NCBI GenBank assembly: GCA_017305715.1
Contig: JAFKKG010000033.1
Location: forward strand, 54,739 to 118,738
Reading direction: 5' to 3'
DNA: 64,000 bases
Source of the DNA: Hyphomicrobiales bacterium
Lineage (GTDB): Bacteria; Pseudomonadota; Alphaproteobacteria; Rhizobiales; Xanthobacteraceae
Part shown: in pieces, positions 58,863 through 64,000 of the stretch
Numbering within the stretch: the stretch's first letter is position 1
How the letters are laid out: the number at the start of each line of letters is the position of its first letter
Notes under the pieces: model-generated
Seen by the model: only the letters and a program-made list of their open reading frames with translations
Database searches by the model: none
What the model was told of the DNA's origin: nothing
Made by a program: the position numbers and the translations under genes

Positions 58863-60059
58863 ATGGATCTGACCTTCAGCGCCGCAGAGCGCGCCTTCGA
58901 ACAGGAAGTCCGCGATTTCATCGCGGCGAATCTGCCGGCGGAAATGAAGCACGCGCAATCGCTGACGCCATCGGTGTTTTCCGATCCCGACATCGGCATC
59001 GCCTGGCAGAAGGCGCTGCACGCCAAGGGCTGGGGCGCGCCGGGCTGGCCGGCGGAGTATGGCGGCCCAAACTGGACGCCGGCGCAACGCTGGATCTTTG
59101 AGGCCGAATGCGCCCGCGCCGGGGTGCCGAACGTCAATGTGATGGGCGTCAAGATGGTCGGCCCTGTCATCATCGGGTTCGGCTCGGCCGAGCAGAAGAA
59201 TTTCTATTTGCCGCGGATCCGCTCCGGCGAGGATTACTGGTGCCAGGGCTATTCCGAACCCGGCTCCGGCTCCGACCTTGCCTCGCTGAAGACCCGCGCG
59301 GTGCGTGACGGCGATGACTACATCATCAACGGCACCAAGATCTGGACCACGCACGCCCACCACGCCAACCGCATGTTCGCGCTGGTGCGCACCAACGAGA
59401 CCGAACGCCAGCAGGACGGCATCAGCTTCATCCTGATCGACATGAAGAGCCCGGGCATCACGACACGGCCGATCCTGACCATCGGCGGCGACCACGAGGT
59501 CAACCAGGTGTTCTTCGACGACGTCCGCGTGCCCGTCGCCAACCGGGTCGGCGAGGAGGGCAAGGGCTGGACCTACGGCAAATACCTGCTCGAATTCGAA
59601 CGCGGCGCCGGCATCGCCTCGGCCAAATTGCGCGAGGCCCTGAAGACGGTGTCCGACCTCGCCGAATCCGAGGCCACCGGCCACGCGATCGACGATCCTG
59701 ATATTTCGCTGCGCCTGTCGGAGATCGAGGTCGATATCGACACGCTCGAGATGACCGAGCTGCGGGTGTTGTCGGCGTTGCAGACCGGACAGAATCCCGG
59801 CGCGGTGTCGTCGCTGCTCAAGCTGCGCAACAGCGAAATCCGGCAGGCCGTGACGCGGCTTGGCGTCGACGTGATCGGCCATGACGGGCTCTATGTCGAG
59901 CCGATGCGGCCGTTCTACAAGCTGAACGAGGAGCCCGGAATCCCCGAGGAGATGCTGCCGGTGGTGCCGGAATATCTCAACAGCCGGGCCTATACGATCT
60001 TCGGCGGCTCGTCGGAGATCCAGCGCGACATTATTGCGAAGATGGTGCTGGGGCTCTAA
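58863..60059 (+). CDS. acyl-CoA dehydrogenase, large-subunit type, 398 aa
   Basis: LHAKGWGAPGWPAEYGGPNW, CQGYSEPGSGSDLASLKTRA, IINGTKIWTTHAHHANRMFA and the C-terminal IFGGSSEIQRDIIAKMVLGL: the PimC-like large partner of heteromeric acyl-CoA dehydrogenases. Glu is replaced by Gly in the C-terminal FGGSSEIQR site, as in that group. With the small subunit and the hydratase it forms one operon for alpha,beta-oxidation of dicarboxyl- or ring-acyl-CoA. A truncated family A repeat follows the stop codon. Confidence 0.9.
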   Translation: MDLTFSAAERAFEQEVRDFIAANLPAEMKHAQSLTPSVFSDPDIGIAWQKALHAKGWGAPGWPAEYGGPNWTPAQRWIFEAECARAGVPNVNVMGVKMVGPVIIGFGSAEQKNFYLPRIRSGEDYWCQGYSEPGSGSDLASLKTRAVRDGDDYIINGTKIWTTHAHHANRMFALVRTNETERQQDGISFILIDMKSPGITTRPILTIGGDHEVNQVFFDDVRVPVANRVGEEGKGWTYGKYLLEFERGAGIASAKLREALKTVSDLAESEATGHAIDDPDISLRLSEIEVDIDTLEMTELRVLSALQTGQNPGAVSSLLKLRNSEIRQAVTRLGVDVIGHDGLYVEPMRPFYKLNEEPGIPEEMLPVVPEYLNSRAYTIFGGSSEIQRDIIAKMVLGL

Positions 60060-60062
60060 GCC

Positions 60063-60098
60063 GTCATTCCGGGGCGCGAAGCGAACCCGGAATAACGG
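60063..60098. repeat. shortened repeat, family A
   Basis: GTCATTCCGGGGCGCG followed by GAACCCGGAATAACGG: both ends of the family A element with the middle lost. Lies in the 40-base gap between the convergent acyl-CoA dehydrogenase and mipZ genes. Confidence 0.7.
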
Positions 60099-60099
60099 C

Positions 60100-60972
60100 T
60101 TACGCCACTTCCTGCCTGCGGCTGACGATTTCGCTGGATGTGACCGCGTTCCCGAGACCGATCGTGGTGAGCAGCTTCAGCATCTCCACGCGCGCGGTGA
60201 CATGCGACATGGTGGGGCGGCTGCCGAGCGTGATCTCGTCGATGTCGTCGACGGCGGTGAGACCGCGCGGATAGAACTCGCGGAAGATCACGCGTTCGGC
60301 CAGCCCGTCCACGTAGCGGAAGTTCAGCCGCTGCGAGAGCTGCTGGACGCCCTCGCCGACCAGGCGCTTGTTGCGCGAGCCAAGCGTCGACAGCCGGTTG
60401 CGCAGCACGATCCAGTCGGTGACGCCGAGGTAACGCATACGGCGCCTGCCGCGCGCTTCCTCGACCATGTCGGCATAATGGCTGGTGCCGGTGACGCGGA
60501 AGGTTTCGGGATCGACGGTGCCGAGCACGTCGAGATCGACGAAGCTGTCGTTGAGCGGCGTGATCAGCGTATCGGCCATCGCATGCGCGACGCGCGTCAG
60601 ATAATCGTCATGGCCGGGGGTGTCGATGACGACGACGCCGTAGCGGCCGGCCAGCGCCTCCACGGTCTTCTCCAGCGCCCGGCAGCCTGCGGCCTCTTCC
60701 TCGGCCGAAGGGTAATCGAGCTGCTGGAAGCAGAAATGCTGGGGCATGCCGAGGTCGCGGCCGACATGCTTTTCCCAGGCGCGCCGGTTCTCGATGTGAT
60801 GGGTGAGGCTTTTTTGCCGCGTGTCGAGATCGATGGTGGCCACCGCCTGGCCCGACTTGATCAGCGCGATCGCGATATGCATGGCGACGGTGGATTTGCC
60901 GGAGCCACCCTTCTCGTTGCCGATGACGATCACACGCGCCGACAGGGCCCGCATCGCACCTTCGATCGACAT
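60100..60972 (-). CDS. mipZ: MipZ-type ParA ATPase, cell-division plane positioning, 290 aa
   Basis: Deviant Walker A KGGSGKSTVAMHIAIALI (21-28 core), switch VVVIDTPGHDDYLTRVAHAM and a helical C-terminal half with LDVLGTVDPETF and RFRVTGTSHY-type text typical of MipZ (Caulobacter and rhizobia). MipZ forms ParB-anchored gradients that keep FtsZ at mid-cell in bacteria lacking MinCD. GGAGG lies eight bases before the ATG at 60972. No parB is in the window. Size and motif order match the family fully. Confidence 0.9.
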   Translation of the reverse strand: MSIEGAMRALSARVIVIGNEKGGSGKSTVAMHIAIALIKSGQAVATIDLDTRQKSLTHHIENRRAWEKHVGRDLGMPQHFCFQQLDYPSAEEEAAGCRALEKTVEALAGRYGVVVIDTPGHDDYLTRVAHAMADTLITPLNDSFVDLDVLGTVDPETFRVTGTSHYADMVEEARGRRRMRYLGVTDWIVLRNRLSTLGSRNKRLVGEGVQQLSQRLNFRYVDGLAERVIFREFYPRGLTAVDDIDEITLGSRPTMSHVTARVEMLKLLTTIGLGNAVTSSEIVSRRQEVA

Positions 60973-61102
60973 GAGATCGCCTCCGAGAGTCTGACCGCAT
61001 TCGTGCTTCTTGAGGGGATCATTGGGCTTGATTCGGCGGATTCCCGCAACGGCGCGAGCTGCTTATTTTTAGGGCGTGCTGCTTTGAGTCGCATCTCGCT
61101 TC

Positions 61103-61182
61103 GTCATTCCGGGGCGCGTCGAAGACGCGAACCCGGAATCTCGAGATTCCGGGTTCGATGCTGCGCATCGTCCCGGAATGAC
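61103..61182. repeat. palindromic intergenic repeat, family A
   Basis: GTCATTCCGGGGCGCG...ACCCGGAATCTCGAGATTCC...GTCCCGGAATGAC, the best-preserved copy in the window. It ends six bases before the stop codon of the CoxL-like gene. Confidence 0.9.
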
Positions 61183-61188
61183 AGCTAC

Positions 61189-63513
61189 CTACCCCACCCC
61201 CCTTGCATCCCTGATCGCCTGCCAGACCTTGGCGGGCGTCAGCGGGGTGTTGAGCTGCTTGATGCCGAGTTCGCTCAAGGCATCCATCACGCCGTTGGTG
61301 ATGCAGGGCGGGCCGCCGATGGCGCCGGATTCACCGCAGCCCTTGGCGCCGAGCGGATTGGTGCGGCAGGGCGCGGAATCGTCCAGCGTCACCGAGATCG
61401 GCGGCATGTCATCGGCGCGCGGCACGCAGTAATCCTGATAGCTCGCGGTCAGCAACTGGCCTTCCTCGCTGTAGGACACGCCTTCATACAGCGCCTGTCC
61501 GATGCCCTGCGCGACGCCGCCATGCACCTGGCCGGTCACCAGCATCGGATTGACGGCGATGCCAACGTCGTCGACCGTGGTATAGCGCACCACCTTGCTG
61601 ACGCCGGTTTCGGGATCGATTTCGATCTCGCAGATATGCGTGCCGTTGGGCCAGCTCGGGCCGTCGACCTCGCCTTCGCTGTCGACGCTGAGCCGGGCGC
61701 CGTCTTCTTTCTTTGCGATCTCGAACAGGCTGATGCGCCTGTCGGTGCCGACCACCGTGAGAAAGCCGTCGCGATACTCGATATCCTCGGCCGAGGTCTC
61801 CAGCACGTTGGAGGCCTTCTCGCGCGCCTTGTTGATCATGTCGTTGGTGGAAACCGCCACCGCCGTGCCGCCGACGAACAGCGAACGCGAGCCGACGCTG
61901 CCGAAGCCGGTGGCAAGATCGGTGTCGCCCTGCACCACGTCAATCTTGTCCATGGGAATGCCGAGCGACTCCGACACCATCTGGGTGTAGGTGGTCTGCA
62001 GGCCCTGCCCCATCGCCATGGTGCCCGAATGCAGGATGATGCGGCCTTCGGCGGTGGCATGCAGCGAGACCTTTTCGGTGTGCGCACGCCCGCCGGTCCA
62101 TTCGATATAGCTGGTGAGGCCGCGGCCGTAGAGCAGGCCCTTTTTCCTGGCGGCTTTCTTGCGCGCGGCAAAGCCGTCCCAGTCGGCGAGCTTTGCGGCA
62201 CGGTCCAGCATGTGCGCGAACGCACCGGAATCGTACACCTGTCCGGCGGCATTGGTGTAGGGCAGCTGCGCGGGCTTGATGTAGTTGACCTTGCGGATGG
62301 CACGGGGGTCCATCCCGATCTGCCGCGCGGCGGCGTCCATCAGCCGTTCGACGATGAACACGGCTTCGGGCCGTCCCGCACCGCGATAGGCGCCGACGGG
62401 GGCGGTGTGGGTCATCACGGATTTGACTTCGAAATGCACCAGCGGAAGGTCGTAGACGCCGGTCTGCACGAACGGCCCGAGCACCAGCGGGATGATATTG
62501 CCGGCACCGCTCGAGTAGGCGCCGGTGCCGCCGATCGAACGGACGCGATAGGCCAGCACGCGGCCCTTGGCGTCGAGCGCGAACTCGCCGGTCGAAGTCA
62601 GGTCGCGGCCATGGGTGCCGCCGACGAATTCGTCGGTGCGGTCGCCGCGCCAGCGGATTTTCCTGTTCAGCTTGGTCGCGGCATAGGCCACCACGCCGTC
62701 TTCCGGATAGAGGCTGGTCTTCTGCCCAAACCCGCCGCCGATATCGCCGACCAGCACGCGCACGCTTTCCTTCGGCCGCTTCAGGACGGATTCGGCAAGC
62801 AGGTCGCGGGTCGAACCCGGCGTTTGCGATTGCACATGCAGGATCAGACGGCCGGACTTCTTCTCGATCTCGGCGATGGTCGAGCGCGGCTCCATCGCGG
62901 ACGGAATCAGCCGCTGGCTGACCAGATCGAGCGAGACGGTGTGCGCAGCGTTCGCAAACGCCGCTTCGACCTTGGCCGCATCGCCATAGCTCATGGCGGC
63001 GACGATGTTGTCGGGCGCCTCGGGCCACACCACAGGCGCGCCCGGCTTCACCGCCTCGGCCGGATCGACCACCGACGGCAACACCTCGTAATCCACCGCA
63101 ATTGCTTCCGCCGCGTTCTGCGCCAGCAGGCGCGACGTCGCCACCACGGCCGCGACCGGTTCGCCGGCAAAGCGCACGATTTCATGCGCCAGCAGCCGCC
63201 GCGGCGGCACCGTCATCGGCGTGCCGTCCGGCCGCTTGAAAATCGCCAGCGTCGGGATGGTGCCGATATCGTCCTTGACGAGGTCGGCGCCGGTATAGAT
63301 CGCCTCCACGCCCGGCATTTCGGCGGCGGCCCCGGTGTCGATCGAGACGATTTTGGCGTGGGCATGGGGCGAGCGCAGCACATGCAGCCAGAGCGCGCCC
63401 TCCTCCGGCTTGTCGTCGATGAACTGCCCTTTCCCGGTGAGCAGCCGCTGATCCTCCAAACGCTTGACCGGCTGGCCCGCACCAAAACGCATATTGCCGG
63501 GAAGAATGTTCAT
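61189..63513 (-). CDS. xanthine-dehydrogenase-family molybdopterin subunit (CoxL form II-like), 774 aa
   Basis: Large molybdenum subunit of the xanthine oxidase family. RFGAGQPVKRLEDQRLLTGK at the start, GGGFGQKTSLYPEDGVVAYA, VGAYRGAGRPEAVFIVERLM, and the Mo-site Glu in GAKGCGESGAIGGPP. AYRGAGR rather than AYxCSFR marks form II, so it is not a true CO dehydrogenase. The start at 63513 has AAGGA upstream. No small [2Fe-2S] or FAD subunit gene is adjacent on either visible side. Likely hydroxylates an aldehyde, N-heterocycle or aromatic CoA ester. Confidence 0.9.
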   Translation of the reverse strand: MNILPGNMRFGAGQPVKRLEDQRLLTGKGQFIDDKPEEGALWLHVLRSPHAHAKIVSIDTGAAAEMPGVEAIYTGADLVKDDIGTIPTLAIFKRPDGTPMTVPPRRLLAHEIVRFAGEPVAAVVATSRLLAQNAAEAIAVDYEVLPSVVDPAEAVKPGAPVVWPEAPDNIVAAMSYGDAAKVEAAFANAAHTVSLDLVSQRLIPSAMEPRSTIAEIEKKSGRLILHVQSQTPGSTRDLLAESVLKRPKESVRVLVGDIGGGFGQKTSLYPEDGVVAYAATKLNRKIRWRGDRTDEFVGGTHGRDLTSTGEFALDAKGRVLAYRVRSIGGTGAYSSGAGNIIPLVLGPFVQTGVYDLPLVHFEVKSVMTHTAPVGAYRGAGRPEAVFIVERLMDAAARQIGMDPRAIRKVNYIKPAQLPYTNAAGQVYDSGAFAHMLDRAAKLADWDGFAARKKAARKKGLLYGRGLTSYIEWTGGRAHTEKVSLHATAEGRIILHSGTMAMGQGLQTTYTQMVSESLGIPMDKIDVVQGDTDLATGFGSVGSRSLFVGGTAVAVSTNDMINKAREKASNVLETSAEDIEYRDGFLTVVGTDRRISLFEIAKKEDGARLSVDSEGEVDGPSWPNGTHICEIEIDPETGVSKVVRYTTVDDVGIAVNPMLVTGQVHGGVAQGIGQALYEGVSYSEEGQLLTASYQDYCVPRADDMPPISVTLDDSAPCRTNPLGAKGCGESGAIGGPPCITNGVMDALSELGIKQLNTPLTPAKVWQAIRDARGVG

Positions 63514-63646
63514 CAGTTGGTCCTTCGATTTTCTTCGCAAAGTTGGGTGGGTTCTAGCCGATAGATGGGGTGCGAGCCAACCCTATGGAAGCGCCCGGGA
63601 AATGGGCATTGCCGTTGCTGGGTCTCCTCGCGGCCCCGCTATCGTC

Positions 63647-63835
63647 GTCCCGGCCTTGAGCCGGGACCTATAACCACCGGCGGCAATTGTTTTGCGCGAT
63701 AGTCGTTATCTTTCTTTTTCAGCAATGAGGGCCCCAGCGTGATGGGTCCCGGATCGCGCTTCGCTTGTCCGGGACAACGTGGATATAGCTTCTCATTCTC
63801 GCGACGCCTTGCGCCCGAGGTTTGCTGTTGAACTT
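63647..63835. repeat. composite repeat, family D
   Basis: Hairpin GTCCCGGC-cttga-GCCGGGAC (63647-63667), second hairpin GTCCCGGA...TCCGGGAC (63746-63775), then TTCTCGCG and CGCCCGAGGTTTGC as in the copy at 36796-36940. The 130 bases between 63514 and 63646 hold the upstream region of the CoxL-like gene and no other gene. Confidence 0.75.
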
Positions 63836-63856
63836 CCCGCCCTCTTCAAATAGAGG

Positions 63857-63968
63857 GCGCAGGGAAGACCGGGTGCGCGCTGCACCCGCGGTCTCATGTG
63901 CGTCGTGCACAAAACAAAATGCACATGAGCATACAGGTCCAGCGGAGAACACCCGGCCTTCCCTGCGC
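63857..63968. repeat. structured repeat with nested stems, family E
   Basis: Outer arms of 19 bases, GCGCAGGGAAGACCGGGTG (63857-63875) and its complement at 63950-63968 with one mismatch. Inner stem CTCATGTGC / GCACATGAG (63893-63901 with 63921-63929) closes an A-rich loop region. Only one copy is in the window and the sequence continues to the edge. Confidence 0.7.
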
Positions 63969-64000
63969 AATGGCTTTACGGCTTATGGCGAGCTCTCCCC

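Noticed and set aside
58245-59882. 545-codon minus-strand open frame
   Set aside because: Antisense to both acyl-CoA dehydrogenase genes; shadow composition.
60034-63564. 1176-codon plus-strand open frame
   Set aside because: It is antisense to mipZ and the CoxL-like gene, both with full motif sets; the translation is His/Arg/Gly-rich without domains, a GC-bias shadow.
63719-63970. 83-codon minus-strand frame in the terminal repeat
   Set aside because: Translation consists of repeat-derived text (VPDKRSAIRDPSRWG) of the sort often mis-annotated as hypothetical proteins; the DNA is explained by repeat families D and E.

Overview
The window looks like chromosomal DNA of a Bradyrhizobium-type alphaproteobacterium (Nitrobacteraceae). 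The basis is high GC codon use with long shadow frames, a short PutA of about 1000 residues with a divergent Lrp-type regulator, MipZ instead of Min, sigma-EcfG and alphaproteobacterial LexA motifs, Bug-type binding proteins, CYP153-like P450s, and several families of intergenic palindromic repeats typical of this group. No rRNA, tRNA, CRISPR array, phage or transposase gene was seen. Genus assignment is inference from gene content.

Layout. 1-2.3 kb: six small minus-strand genes, starting with a cut-off ferritin-like DUF892 protein. Four are preceded by GGAAC-N16/17-GTT promoters (general stress response) and one by a GAAC-N7-GAAC LexA box. 2.4-8.8 kb: PAS-HWE sensor kinase, secreted M20 peptidase, a frameshifted nuclease-like gene, a thiamine-diphosphate (ThDP) enzyme, an L,D-transpeptidase and a DUF2927 protein. 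8.8-15 kb: an alpha/beta-hydrolase-fold protein lacking its catalytic residues, a Bug binding protein, a LysR regulator, DUF4336, an M48 protease and a DUF898 membrane protein. 15-19.6 kb: isovaleryl-CoA dehydrogenase divergent from two tandem P450s and a thioesterase, with a perfect palindrome between. 19.7-27.7 kb: a catabolic cluster with a split ThDP decarboxylase, LysR regulator, acyl-CoA dehydrogenase, class III CoA-transferase, FAS1-like/MaoC hydratase, benzoylformate-decarboxylase-like enzyme and an SDR. 27.7-35 kb: hemolysin III-like protein, YcjX/YcjF, FAH-family hydrolase plus Bug protein, and an ArnT-like glycosyltransferase whose frame runs through a repeat. 35-41 kb: a cyclase with a six-helix membrane anchor and a [2Fe-2S] domain, an AT-richer acyltransferase gene, SorAB sulfite dehydrogenase and a cold-shock protein. 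41-54.4 kb: PutA and its regulator, a CoA-transferase/GST pair, an FAD monooxygenase, a haem-motif periplasmic protein, and a cyclic-nucleotide-binding protein overlapping a metallo-beta-lactamase-fold hydrolase. 54.6-60 kb: LemA/TPM operon and a beta-oxidation trio. 60-64 kb: MipZ, an orphan CoxL-like molybdoenzyme, and a repeat complex at the edge.

Taken together the region is rich in organic-acid and acyl-CoA catabolism (three ThDP enzymes, four acyl-CoA dehydrogenases, two class III CoA-transferases, two Bug proteins) mixed with stress and signalling functions. The most distinctive items are the stress-promoter array at 0.4-2 kb, the redox-type cyclase at 35 kb and a possible cyclic-nucleotide effector pair at 53 kb, the split-ThDP/CoA cluster at 20-27 kb, and the structured repeats.
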